Below are positions 10,038-17,690 of a DNA stretch of 23,771 nt, piece by piece. Where the stretch lies: NCBI GenBank assembly GCA_007116585.1, contig SKIE01000026.1, forward strand, positions 1 through 23,771. Direction: 5' to 3'. Position numbers and translations under genes: made by a program. Positions within the stretch are counted from its first letter, which is position 1; each line of letters begins with the position of its first letter. The notes beneath the pieces are model-generated. The model did no database searches. It was not told where the DNA came from and saw only the letters and a list, made by a program, of their open reading frames with translations. Origin of the DNA: Wenzhouxiangella sp. (GTDB taxonomy: Bacteria; Pseudomonadota; Gammaproteobacteria; Xanthomonadales; Wenzhouxiangellaceae).

Positions 10038-11624
10038 CTATGCGGTGTGAGCCAGGATGTTCGCATGACCTTCAGCGACCCGAGGTGCCTGCCCCAGCAG
10101 GCTGCGCTGGTCCGGCAGCTCAGCCAGCAGGCGTTGGCTGGATGTCTCGACCTCCCGGAAGAGGCGATAGGCAGCGTCGCGCTCGGCTGCCTCGCCGGCG
10201 CGTTGCCGGGGCTGGGTTTCAAAACCCATGCCGTACAACACGTACTGATAACTGGCGGCTGAAAAGACTTCGTCGATTTGCGGGAAGTCCCGGGCGCCGG
10301 GCACCTGATAACGCCACAGCTGCAGCAGCTCCCGAAGTCGTGCAGGAATCGTCTCGGATCGGCGATTGTCATGCCAATAGGGCGAATCTTCCCGACGACT
10401 GAGCACGTAGTGCAGCTTGAGGAAGTCAATGATGCGCTCCCAGCGGTAGCCGAACGTGTCGTTGAAGCGCCGTGATGCCATCTCCATGGTGTCCCGCGTG
10501 GCCGGCAGATCATCGGCGATCATCTCGGCCGACAGCTCAATCATCACAAGCGCGCTCGCCTCCAGCGGCTCGATGAACCCGGCCGACATCCCCACCGCCA
10601 CGCAGTTCCGGTGCCAGAAGCGCTCGCGATATCCGGGCTGGAATCGAAGCTGACGTGGCGTGATGCGATCGGCGTCAGCGGCGGTTTCGGATGCCAGGTA
10701 GCGGCGAAAGACGGCTTGCGCCTGCTCATCTGTACTGTGGGCACTCGAATAGACATAGCCGATACCGCGCCGGGACGTCAGTCCGATATCCCAGATCCAG
10801 CCCGCCTCCTGCGCGGTCGAGTTGGTTTGCGATTCTATTGGACTGTTGGCGTCGGCATAGGGAACCTGCGCGGCCAGCGCGCGGTTGTTGAACAGGACAT
10901 GGTCCTGCGCGCGCAGCCCAATCCCGTAATGGTTGCCGATCAGCAGGGCCGCCTGACCTGTACAGTCCACGAACAGGTCAGCCTCAACCACACCCTCGCG
11001 CGCCATGTTCAGACCCTGAATGTCTTCGTCAGGCGAGCCCTGAATGCTTTCGACATGATCCACGAGGTGACGCACACCCAGCTGCTCGATGCAGTGCCGT
11101 TTGAGCAGATCGGCAAACTTGCCGGCGTCGAGGTGATAACCATAATTCAGGACATGGGCGTATTCAGGTGTCGAGGCCTGCTTCGGCGCCAGCCGCCGGT
11201 CGCAGACCCGCGCCTGCGGCGTCACGGCATCGGCAAAGCTGACCTGATGTCGATGCGCCTGCCAGTAGGGCACCACTCGATGATTGGGATAGCCGGCAGG
11301 GGCAGAAAACGGATGGTAGTAGACATCATCCGACGTGCCCGTGACCCAGCCCCTGAAACGCGTGCCCTGCTTGAGCCCAGCGGTGCACTGCGCCAGGAAA
11401 TCTTTTTCGCTGATACCGATGCGGCGAAGTGTCGACCGCATGGTCGGCCACGTGCCCTCACCGACGCCAATCGTGCTGACATCGGGCGATTCGATCACGG
11501 TGACCTGGATCCCCCCGTCATCGCCGCTGGGATAGCGACTGGCGATCAGCCCAGCCGTGATCCAGCCGGCACTGCCGCCGCCGACGATAACGATCTTGCT
11601 GATGCCGTGATCTTGCTTGTCCAT
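10038..11624 (-). CDS. Flavin-dependent (tryptophan-type) halogenase 2, variant WxWxI motif
   Basis: This 528-residue protein is a second flavin-dependent halogenase, clearly diverged from halogenase 1. GGGSAGW is at residues 15-21, GVGEGTWP at 53-60 (halogenase 1 has GVGEATIP), the putative catalytic lysine at 85 (TAGLKQGTRF), and SAGFIEPLEAS at 347-357. The family motif WxWxIP reads WIWDIG at 276-281, so the proline is replaced by glycine; this may change substrate handling. The ATG at 11622-11624 was chosen over a TTG at 11630. No Shine-Dalgarno sequence is present. Instead the 3' arm of a strong hairpin ends 6 nt before the ATG, so translation may be hairpin-controlled. The gene follows the receptor by 54 bp and precedes SapC by 13 bp. 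Confidence 0.9.
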   Translation of the reverse strand: MDKQDHGISKIVIVGGGSAGWITAGLIASRYPSGDDGGIQVTVIESPDVSTIGVGEGTWPTMRSTLRRIGISEKDFLAQCTAGLKQGTRFRGWVTGTSDDVYYHPFSAPAGYPNHRVVPYWQAHRHQVSFADAVTPQARVCDRRLAPKQASTPEYAHVLNYGYHLDAGKFADLLKRHCIEQLGVRHLVDHVESIQGSPDEDIQGLNMAREGVVEADLFVDCTGQAALLIGNHYGIGLRAQDHVLFNNRALAAQVPYADANSPIESQTNSTAQEAGWIWDIGLTSRRGIGYVYSSAHSTDEQAQAVFRRYLASETAADADRITPRQLRFQPGYRERFWHRNCVAVGMSAGFIEPLEASALVMIELSAEMIADDLPATRDTMEMASRRFNDTFGYRWERIIDFLKLHYVLSRREDSPYWHDNRRSETIPARLRELLQLWRYQVPGARDFPQIDEVFSAASYQYVLYGMGFETQPRQRAGEAAERDAAYRLFREVETSSQRLLAELPDQRSLLGQAPRVAEGHANILAHTA

Positions 11625-11630
11625 AAACAA

Positions 11631-11656
11631 TCAAGCCGCTGTTGCCAGCGGCTTGA
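11631..11656 (-). promoter_or_regulatory. Intra-operon hairpin between receptor and halogenase 2
   Basis: A perfect 11-bp inverted repeat (arms 11631-11641 and 11646-11656) encloses a 4-nt loop that reads GCAA, a GNRA tetraloop, on the transcribed minus strand. It lies just after the receptor stop codon. Its 3' arm ends 6 nt before the halogenase 2 ATG, where a ribosome-binding site would be expected. Downstream bases are ATTGTTT, only weakly U-rich, so it is not a classical strong terminator. Likely roles are 3'-end protection of the receptor message after processing, partial attenuation, or masking of the halogenase start (inference). Confidence 0.7.
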
Positions 11657-11678
11657 AGTCAGCTTCCGCTGGTCATGA

Positions 11679-14600
11679 TCAAAACGCCCATCGCGCACCG
11701 ATATTGTAGCGCGCGCCATATTGGTTACCCCGAACCATCTGTTCCGGGTACCGGACATAGACCCGCTGCGTTTCCTGGGTCACGTTGAGCCCCTCGAAAA
11801 ACACCGTCAGGTTGGGTGTGGCAAACCAGGACAGATTGACGTCCAACTGGCCATAGTCTTCGACAAAGACTGGCGCATCAAACTGATCAAACCCGGCCAC
11901 GAACTCATCCCGCCAGTTCCAGGCGACTCGAGCGGAGATATGCTCGTTTTCGTAGAAGCCGATCAGATTGTAGGAGTCGCTCAGCCCCGGCAGGGCAAAC
12001 TGCCGGTCAAGCACATCACGGTCTACCTTGACATCACCAGTCACGAGCGTCGCGTTGGCCTGAACACCAAATCCGGTGTCGCCGAACATGTGCTGAACCT
12101 GGAACTCCCAACCCCAGACCCTTCCCTGCTCGGCGTTGTCGGTCGTGGACACATTCCAATTGATGACTGGATCTCCAGGCTCGGCCCGGACAGGCGTCGT
12201 TGCAGGCACACCCAGGTTTTCATTGATGCGCGCAAAAATATTGGCATTGCTCAAGGGAACTCCCTCGGCGGCCAGTTGCTCTCGCGCCAGTTCTGCTTGT
12301 GCGCCGCGGAATGGGTCAAGCAAGTTGGGGAACGATTCACGCACAGTGGTAGCAACAAGGAAATTGTCAACATGCTTTCGGAAGTAGCTGACCGATGCAT
12401 AACTGCCCGGTGCGTAATACCATTCGAGCGCGAGGTCGAAGTTATCCGACACATAGGGAAGCAGAGCAGGGTTGCCTGAACTAGCCTCCCTGTTTTGCGG
12501 GTTGGGGTTGCCGACAAAGCTCCGGACAGGGCTCAGTGCGCCGATCGGCGGCCGTGCCAGGGTACGGCTGTACGAGAATCGAGAAACCCAGTCCTGATCC
12601 CAGGTCAAGTCGAAATCCAGGCTGGGCAGGAACTCGGTGTTGCTGTTTTTCGCCGTCACGAATGTGGGGTCACCGAATTCAGTGACAAACTCGTCTCCCC
12701 CAACCCACACGACGGCCTCTGCTGGCACCTCATCCCCACTGGACCTGACCTGGGTGTCTTCGACGCGCAAGCCCACCGTCGCGTTGAAAGGCAGCCCCGC
12801 AATGTCGTCCTGAACATTCAACTGGAAGTAGGCCGAGTTAATGTCTTCCTTGACGCCAGCCCCGCTTGCATTGCCCAGCGGCCCGGGCCAGAAGAACCCC
12901 CGAGTTCCTGACGGGTCCTGAAACTCTGGCCCCCAGGACGGCCAGTACACATCATTGCATAGCGGATCGCCAGTCGAGAAGCAGTCCAGCGACTCATACA
13001 CATCAATAATGCTTTGGAAGTCTCTTACGAAATAACGATCCAGCGGGAAGTCTCCCGCATTGGAAAAATCGGAGAGCAAACCGCGAAAGCTGGCATCCTC
13101 CCACAGCTCGTCGGGCCAGTATTGAGCCGAGGTCAACCAGAATCCGCCGGGCAACAGCCCGGAGAATGCGTTGCGATTGACGAATTCCTGGCTGGTGTGG
13201 CTGACCCCGAAGTCGAGGCCAACAATGGCGTTATTGCTGGGATTGGTCCAGTTACCGTCGAGCTGAAACTGCTGGATTTCATTCCGATTACGAACATCGA
13301 ATGCCTGGCCGAACAACGAACCCATGTCGCTGGGGCGCAGGAAGTCCAGCATCTCACCGGTTTCCTGATCGCGGAATGTCGCCCCCCATATCGGGATACC
13401 ACCACGGGAGTACGAGGCAAATTTCTCGTCAATGGTGGCGGTAATGGGGCCTGCACCGGGCACGAAGCCGCACCAGTCGCAGAAGGTGTTTCCAACAATC
13501 AGGTTGGCTGAGCTGCCGGGGCGGCCATCACCCAGCCCCCCGCCCTTCAACCGGGAGCGCGAATCATGGGCATCCAAAGCCAGAAACAGGTTGTCGGTCG
13601 CTTGAAACGTGACGTTAAAGCCGAGCGAGTCATTTGTTTTGATCGTATGATCACGGGCGACGTTGATCGCATAATCACCGCCGACCTGGGTAACGTCGGT
13701 CACGGTTCCGCGCTCGTTGACTGTAGCCGAGACGTTCGGATTGGCAAACCAGACCCCGAAGCTGTTGCGGTCGGCCTCGAATTCCAGTTCGGAATAGGTG
13801 TAGTCAAGCGTGGCGCGAACACGGTCGCTGGCTTGCCACTGCAGGGTCAGCTGGGCGTTGGTTCGCGTGCGGGAGATATCGGCAAAGCCATAGCCGGCAT
13901 CCTGAGGATGCCACCAGACGCCATCAGCCCGCTGGTTGTTGTTGTTGACGGTCCCGCCTTCAAGGCCATAGTTGGGAATCCAGCTGTCAACCGCGGCAAA
14001 CTCTTCACGATTATCGCGCTCCTCATAGGAGCCGGTAATGGCGATACCGAAGGTGTTGTCAGCGAAGGTGTTGCTGTAGATGCCGGCGATTTCCGGCGTA
14101 AAGCGATTGAGGTTGCCGAGATCGCCATCAGACGCCGACGTCTCATGCACCGCCTTGCCGACCACTGCGCCGCGCAGTCCGGGATTTTCGAGCGGCTTGG
14201 GGGTGATGATGTTGACCGTAGCGCCTATACCACCCGTGGGCAAAGATGCACGACCCGTTTTGATCACTTCAACCGCCGTGATACCGGTTGAGGCAATGTC
14301 ACCGAAGTCGAAAGAGCGACCACCCTGGGTGGGCATGGACCGGCCGTTGAAGGTGACCAGGTTGAACTCCGGTCCAAAACCGCGCACCGTGATTTGCGAT
14401 CCTTCGTTATTCGTTCTGCTGATCGAAATCCCGGGAATGCGCTGCAAGGCCTCTGCCAGATTCTGGTCCGGGAACTTGCCGATATCTTCCGCTGTGATAG
14501 CGTCGACCAGGCCGACCGCGTCCCGCTTTCGATCCATGGAACGCATCAGGCTGCCACGAACACCAATTACCTGGATGCGGTCGTCAGTAAAGAAGCCTGT

Positions 14601-14732
14601 ATCCTCGGCTGTTTCATCATCCGAGACCGGCTCTTCAGCCTGCTTGGCATGAAGTGGCGCCATCATGCAAGTGCCGAGCGCGAACGCAATAGCCGCTGCC
14701 AGCGGTGTTTTACCGAACGTACGTTGGTTCAT
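11679..14732 (-). CDS. TonB-dependent outer-membrane receptor (Xanthomonas/Caulobacter type)
   Basis: This 1017-residue receptor has a signal peptide ending about residue 29 (APLHA|KQ). A TonB-box-like segment IQVIGVR follows at 53-59, then a plug domain with DIGKFPDQNLAEALQRIPGIS, TVRGFGPEFNLVTFNGR and VEVIKTGRASLPTGGIGATVNI. A long beta-barrel ends in ARWAF with the terminal Phe typical of outer-membrane proteins. The RGSLMRSMDRKRDA...ITAEDIGKFPDQN pattern marks the TonB-Xanth-Caul subfamily (TIGR01782), often found in carbohydrate loci. It would import oligosaccharides, here perhaps beta-glucan fragments (inference), using TonB-ExbBD energy; those genes are not in the window. It is the first gene of the minus-strand array, with a strong SD (AGGAGG, 9-nt spacing), a consensus-like promoter and LacI-type operators upstream. 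Confidence 0.94.
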   Translation of the reverse strand: MNQRTFGKTPLAAAIAFALGTCMMAPLHAKQAEEPVSDDETAEDTGFFTDDRIQVIGVRGSLMRSMDRKRDAVGLVDAITAEDIGKFPDQNLAEALQRIPGISISRTNNEGSQITVRGFGPEFNLVTFNGRSMPTQGGRSFDFGDIASTGITAVEVIKTGRASLPTGGIGATVNIITPKPLENPGLRGAVVGKAVHETSASDGDLGNLNRFTPEIAGIYSNTFADNTFGIAITGSYEERDNREEFAAVDSWIPNYGLEGGTVNNNNQRADGVWWHPQDAGYGFADISRTRTNAQLTLQWQASDRVRATLDYTYSELEFEADRNSFGVWFANPNVSATVNERGTVTDVTQVGGDYAINVARDHTIKTNDSLGFNVTFQATDNLFLALDAHDSRSRLKGGGLGDGRPGSSANLIVGNTFCDWCGFVPGAGPITATIDEKFASYSRGGIPIWGATFRDQETGEMLDFLRPSDMGSLFGQAFDVRNRNEIQQFQLDGNWTNPSNNAIVGLDFGVSHTSQEFVNRNAFSGLLPGGFWLTSAQYWPDELWEDASFRGLLSDFSNAGDFPLDRYFVRDFQSIIDVYESLDCFSTGDPLCNDVYWPSWGPEFQDPSGTRGFFWPGPLGNASGAGVKEDINSAYFQLNVQDDIAGLPFNATVGLRVEDTQVRSSGDEVPAEAVVWVGGDEFVTEFGDPTFVTAKNSNTEFLPSLDFDLTWDQDWVSRFSYSRTLARPPIGALSPVRSFVGNPNPQNREASSGNPALLPYVSDNFDLALEWYYAPGSYASVSYFRKHVDNFLVATTVRESFPNLLDPFRGAQAELAREQLAAEGVPLSNANIFARINENLGVPATTPVRAEPGDPVINWNVSTTDNAEQGRVWGWEFQVQHMFGDTGFGVQANATLVTGDVKVDRDVLDRQFALPGLSDSYNLIGFYENEHISARVAWNWRDEFVAGFDQFDAPVFVEDYGQLDVNLSWFATPNLTVFFEGLNVTQETQRVYVRYPEQMVRGNQYGARYNIGARWAF

Positions 14733-14741
14733 TGGAATACC

Positions 14742-14747
14742 CCTCCT
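14742..14747 (-). promoter_or_regulatory. Strong ribosome-binding site of the TonB-dependent receptor
   Basis: The minus strand reads AGGAGG here, 9 nt before the ATG at 14730-14732. It is by far the best Shine-Dalgarno sequence in the array and suggests the receptor is made in excess over the enzymes behind it. Confidence 0.8.
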
Positions 14748-14840
14748 GAGCCATCTCTCTCGTTATGAAGCTGCATTTATGTATGCGTCTGTTCTGCGAG
14801 CGCCCCGAATATTGCATCGCACAATAAATTGGCCCGGTTT

Positions 14841-14854
14841 TGACAGCGCGGTGT
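14841..14854. promoter_or_regulatory. Second, degenerate LacI-type operator near the receptor transcription start
   Basis: The plus strand reads TGACAGCGCGGTGT, matching the LacI-type palindrome TGACAGCGCTGTCA at 11 of 14 positions, with one complete half-site. It starts 35 bp from the main operator and lies at about +1 to +15 relative to the predicted start of the receptor transcript. A repressor bound here would block initiation or early elongation. The degeneracy leaves real doubt. Confidence 0.45.
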
Positions 14855-14861
14855 TTTGCGT

Positions 14862-14890
14862 TTTATAAAGGCTGCTGACAGCGTTGTCAA
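14862..14890 (-). promoter_or_regulatory. Sigma70-type promoter of the receptor/ED array
   Basis: On the minus strand a perfect -35 box TTGACA (14885-14890) is followed after 17 bp by TATAAA (14862-14867), one base from the -10 consensus. The start point would be near 14855, leaving a 5' untranslated leader of about 120 nt before the receptor ATG. The -35 box lies within the 14876-14889 palindrome plus one flanking base. No equally good promoter was seen elsewhere in the array, which supports a long transcript starting here. Confidence 0.7.
14876..14889. promoter_or_regulatory. LacI-family operator overlapping the -35 box
   Basis: The sequence TGACAGCGTTGTCA is an even palindrome with a central CG and matches its own reverse complement at 12 of 14 positions. 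This form, TGACA-N-CG-N-TGTCA, is typical of operators bound by LacI-family regulators of sugar genes. It covers the -35 box of the receptor promoter and lies 49 bp before the divergent sugar-porter start, so it could repress both directions. The LacI regulator at 17691-18725 is the obvious candidate to bind it (inference). Confidence 0.65.
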
Positions 14891-14938
14891 CCTAGGGAGG
14901 GTATTGTGCTGTTATTCTCATATTCGCAGCATCTGTGA

Positions 14939-16555
14939 GTGTGCAATGCACAATTCAATACTAGCGTGAGCAAAACCGAACACAACCACCAGCAGCGCTG
15001 GCACCTGATTCGAATCGCTCTGACCGTAGCCTTGGGCGGTTTTCTGATGGGGTTTGATGCATCGGTCATTTCAGGCGTGGTGCGATTCATTCAGCCAGAG
15101 TTTGGCCTGACCAGCCTCCAGCTGGGCTGGGCGGTTGGTTCACTTACCCTGACGGCGACCCTGGGGATGCTGACAGCCGGTCCGTTGAGCGATCGCTTTG
15201 GCCGACGCGCCGTGCTGGCCACCGCAGGCGTCCTCTATGCCGTTTCAGCGATCGGCTCGGCCCTGGCGCCGGACTTCGCAAGCTTTGTGCTGGCGCGCAT
15301 GGTCGGCGGCCTCGGTGTGGGCGCCTCATTGATCATCGCGCCGATGTATATCGCCGAGATTTCTCCGGCCAAGAGTCGAGGCAAACTTGTTAGCTTGAAC
15401 CAGCTCAACATCGTGCTCGGCATTTCCGCGGCTTTTTTCAGCAATTACCTGATCCTCCAGTGGTCGCAGTCGGATTCGGCATGGGCTCAGACGCTGATGC
15501 TGGATGCCCATGCCTGGCGCTGGATGCTCGCTGTTGAAACCATCCCGGCGCTGTTGTTTCTGTCAGGACTGCTGTGGGTCCCGCAAAGCCCGAGGTGGCA
15601 GATCATGCGGGGTCTTGATAAAAAAGCGAAACAGACCTTGCTGCGTTTATTTCCATCTGACGCTGTCGAGCAGCAGATCAATGACATCCGCCAAAACCTT
15701 CAAAACGATGCGAGGAACGCCACTCTCCCCATCCGTGAGCTCTTACATCCTGCCCTGCGGCTGGTGTTGATCGTTGGCTTTGTTCTGGCCGTGCTGCAGC
15801 AGATTACCGGCATCAATGCCGTGTTTTTTTACGCACCGACCATATTTGAGCAATCCGGCATTGGCGCTGATGCCGCTTTCATGCAGGCTATTCTGGTTGG
15901 ATTGACCAATATAGTATTCACCATCGTGGCGATGCTGTTGATCGACCGGCTGGGTCGCCGACCGCTGTTGATCGGCGGCATGGCGGGCATCGCCCTGTCA
16001 ATGATGATACTGGCGTATGGTTTCGGTTCAGCGAGTTATGAACTGTCCGAGGAACGCTTGACGCCGCTGGCCCTGGCACCGGAAGTCATGACTCTGCTGG
16101 CGCCGCTGGAGTCCGAGGTCTTTTCCAGCGATACCAGACTTCGAGCCGCCCTGGCCAACGCCCTCGGCGAGGACATGGCGCGTGATTTGGATGCAGAACT
16201 CATTACCGCGACCATCACCATCAACCCGCGCCTGATCCTGTTCGCCATTCTGGCTTTTGTTGCCAGCTTTGCCGTCTCGATCGGTCCGGTGATGTGGGTG
16301 ATGTTCTCGGAACTGTTCCCGCTGCGCGTCAAGGGACTGGCCATTTCACTGGCCGGGTTTCTGAATTCAGCCACCAGCTTTCTGGTCCAGCTGCTGTTCC
16401 CCGTTCAGCTGGCCGCGCTCGGCAGTAGTTTGACCTTTCTGATCTACGGACTGTTCGCGATCTTCGGGCTGATCTTTGTCTGGCAGGTCGTGCCAGAGAC
16501 GCGACGCCAGTCGCTGGAAGCACTGGAAGTGCGGCTCACGCGCGCACCTTCCTGA
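14939..16555 (+). CDS. Sugar porter family MFS transporter (proton symporter type)
   Basis: This 538-residue, 12-helix transporter has the sugar porter (TC 2.A.1.1; XylE/GLUT-like) signatures. They are MGFDASVISG in helix 1 (37-46), DRFGRR at 85-90, SPAKSRGKLVSLNQL at 142-156, PQSPRW at 215-220, QQITGINAVFFYAP at 287-300, DRLGRR at 336-341, and VPETRR at 518-523. It probably moves glucose or a related monosaccharide across the inner membrane with protons. An unusually long loop of about 60 residues, rich in acidic and Leu/Ala residues, lies between the ninth and tenth membrane segments (about 366-428). The gene is divergent from the receptor and shares its regulatory region. Both in-frame GTG candidates (14939 and 14966) lack a Shine-Dalgarno sequence, so the start is uncertain. 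Confidence 0.92.
   Translation: MCNAQFNTSVSKTEHNHQQRWHLIRIALTVALGGFLMGFDASVISGVVRFIQPEFGLTSLQLGWAVGSLTLTATLGMLTAGPLSDRFGRRAVLATAGVLYAVSAIGSALAPDFASFVLARMVGGLGVGASLIIAPMYIAEISPAKSRGKLVSLNQLNIVLGISAAFFSNYLILQWSQSDSAWAQTLMLDAHAWRWMLAVETIPALLFLSGLLWVPQSPRWQIMRGLDKKAKQTLLRLFPSDAVEQQINDIRQNLQNDARNATLPIRELLHPALRLVLIVGFVLAVLQQITGINAVFFYAPTIFEQSGIGADAAFMQAILVGLTNIVFTIVAMLLIDRLGRRPLLIGGMAGIALSMMILAYGFGSASYELSEERLTPLALAPEVMTLLAPLESEVFSSDTRLRAALANALGEDMARDLDAELITATITINPRLILFAILAFVASFAVSIGPVMWVMFSELFPLRVKGLAISLAGFLNSATSFLVQLLFPVQLAALGSSLTFLIYGLFAIFGLIFVWQVVPETRRQSLEALEVRLTRAPS
14940..14952. promoter_or_regulatory. 13-bp perfect palindrome at the sugar-porter start
   Basis: TGTGCAATGCACA is a perfect inverted repeat with one central base. 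It overlaps the upstream GTG start candidate of the sugar porter and precedes the alternative GTG at 14966. The heptamer GCACAAT, which overlaps its right arm (14948-14954), recurs in this intergenic region at 14819-14825 and, inverted, at 14903-14909. It may be a second regulator's site, distinct from the LacI-type boxes. Unproven. Confidence 0.35.
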
Positions 16556-16556
16556 A

Positions 16557-16575
16557 GCCGGAGCGAGTATCCGGC
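16557..16575. terminator. Weak candidate bidirectional terminator hairpin
   Basis: A 6-bp inverted repeat GCCGGA/TCCGGC with a 7-nt loop fills the 21-bp gap between the converging sugar porter and aldo/keto reductase genes. It has no T-run on either side, so intrinsic termination would be weak; position is the main argument. Confidence 0.25.
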
Positions 16576-16576
16576 C

Positions 16577-17572
16577 TTACTGCCCGAAACGTTCAGGCTC
16601 GGCCGGACGATTGGCCATGATCTGTTCAATGCGCTCCATGATGTCCGGCGTGAGTTTCGCCACGACGTCAATCGAACGCAGATTTTCTTCAAGCTGGGAC
16701 GGCCTCGACGCACCGAGAATCACACTGCTGACACGCCGGTTGCTCAAGCACCAGGCAATGGCCAGCTGCGCCAGCGTCACATTAAGTTCGCCGGCCAGAT
16801 CCCGCAGCTGGCGAATCTTGTCGACATTGGCCTGACCGTCCTCACCGAGGAGCAGGTCTCGCAGCCACTCATAATCGGGCAGATTCAGGCGGCTGTCCAC
16901 GGGGATGCCATCGAGATACTTCCCGCTCAAAACGCCAGAGGCCAACGGTGACCAGGTGGTGGTGCCCAAGCCATACTGTTCATACAGCGGGCGGTATTCG
17001 GCCTCGACCCGATCTCGGACCAGCAGGTTGTACTGAGGCTGTTCCACGACCGGCGGCAGCAGATGCTCCTGTCGCGCCACTCGGTGTGCCTCGGTGATTC
17101 GCTGGGCGTCCCATTCCGACGTACCCCAGTAGAGAATCTTGCCCTGAAGCCACAGCTGATGCATGGCGCGAACCGTTTCTTCGACCGGCGTGTCGATATC
17201 CGGCCGATGACAGAAATACAGGTCGAGGTAGTCAACGCCGAGACGCTGCAGCGCATGATCGCAGGCATCCCTGATATGCTTGGCCGACAACCCGAGCTGC
17301 GTCGGCTTGTCCCCGCCCCAGAATACCTTCGAGGACACAATGAACGTATCCCGCGCCAGCCCGAGCTGCTTCAGCGCCGCGCCCATGATCCTCTCCGATT
17401 CACCGGCCTCGTAGCCTTCCGCGTTATCGAAGAAGTTAACGCCGGCATCATAAGCAGTTGACAACAGAGTCTTGGCGTCCTCTATGCCGACCTGCTTGCC
17501 AAAAGTAACCCAGGAGCCCAGCCCCAAGGCAGAGACTTTCAGCCCCGACTGACCCAGCTTTCGATATTCCAT
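16577..17572 (-). CDS. Aldo/keto reductase, Kv-beta-like family
   Basis: This 331-residue NADPH-dependent oxidoreductase has a TIM-barrel aldo/keto reductase sequence. The catalytic tetrad is visible: Asp49 in FFDNAEGY, Tyr54, Lys82 in VSSKVFW, and His122 in YFCHRPD. The NAEGYEAGESERIMG, WGGDKPTQLGLS and VVEQPQYNLLVRDRVE segments place it with the voltage-gated potassium channel beta-subunit-like group (bacterial YghZ-type relatives). The start is the ATG at 17570-17572, supported by GAGG at 8-nt spacing; the frame is open further upstream but that part runs antisense into the lacI-type gene. It converges with the sugar porter and diverges from the LacI regulator. A role in reducing sugar-derived or reactive aldehydes is plausible, but the substrate cannot be told from sequence. 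Confidence 0.9.
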   Translation of the reverse strand: MEYRKLGQSGLKVSALGLGSWVTFGKQVGIEDAKTLLSTAYDAGVNFFDNAEGYEAGESERIMGAALKQLGLARDTFIVSSKVFWGGDKPTQLGLSAKHIRDACDHALQRLGVDYLDLYFCHRPDIDTPVEETVRAMHQLWLQGKILYWGTSEWDAQRITEAHRVARQEHLLPPVVEQPQYNLLVRDRVEAEYRPLYEQYGLGTTTWSPLASGVLSGKYLDGIPVDSRLNLPDYEWLRDLLLGEDGQANVDKIRQLRDLAGELNVTLAQLAIAWCLSNRRVSSVILGASRPSQLEENLRSIDVVAKLTPDIMERIEQIMANRPAEPERFGQ

Positions 17573-17690
17573 CACTCTCGCCTCAAATCCTGATGCGCGT
17601 CGCCGGCAACCGTAGCACAATAACGACCCTGCCCAATCAGTCGTCTGAAACTCGCTGCAAGCCGTAAAAGCTCGGGTACACTTCGGCACC
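17573..17690. promoter_or_regulatory. Divergent intergenic region between reductase and LacI regulator
   Basis: These 118 bp separate the two divergent starts. No LacI-type TGACA...TGTCA palindrome was found, so autoregulation through the same operator is not supported. A -10-like TACACT at 17677-17682 would start the lacI-type transcript within a few bases of its ATG, hinting at a leaderless or nearly leaderless message, in keeping with the absence of a Shine-Dalgarno sequence there. The -35 match is poor. Confidence 0.3.

Noticed and set aside
10038..11624. Reading the halogenases as tryptophan 7-halogenases of an antibiotic gene cluster
   Set aside because: No flavin reductase, amino-acid oxidase, NRPS/PKS or resistance genes are present; the neighbours are a TonB receptor and sugar catabolism, so a free-tryptophan substrate cannot be claimed.
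14890..14938. A sigma70 promoter for the divergent sugar porter
   Set aside because: TATTCT (14913-14918) and CATATT (14919-14924) could be -10 boxes, but no acceptable -35 box sits 16-18 bp upstream of either.
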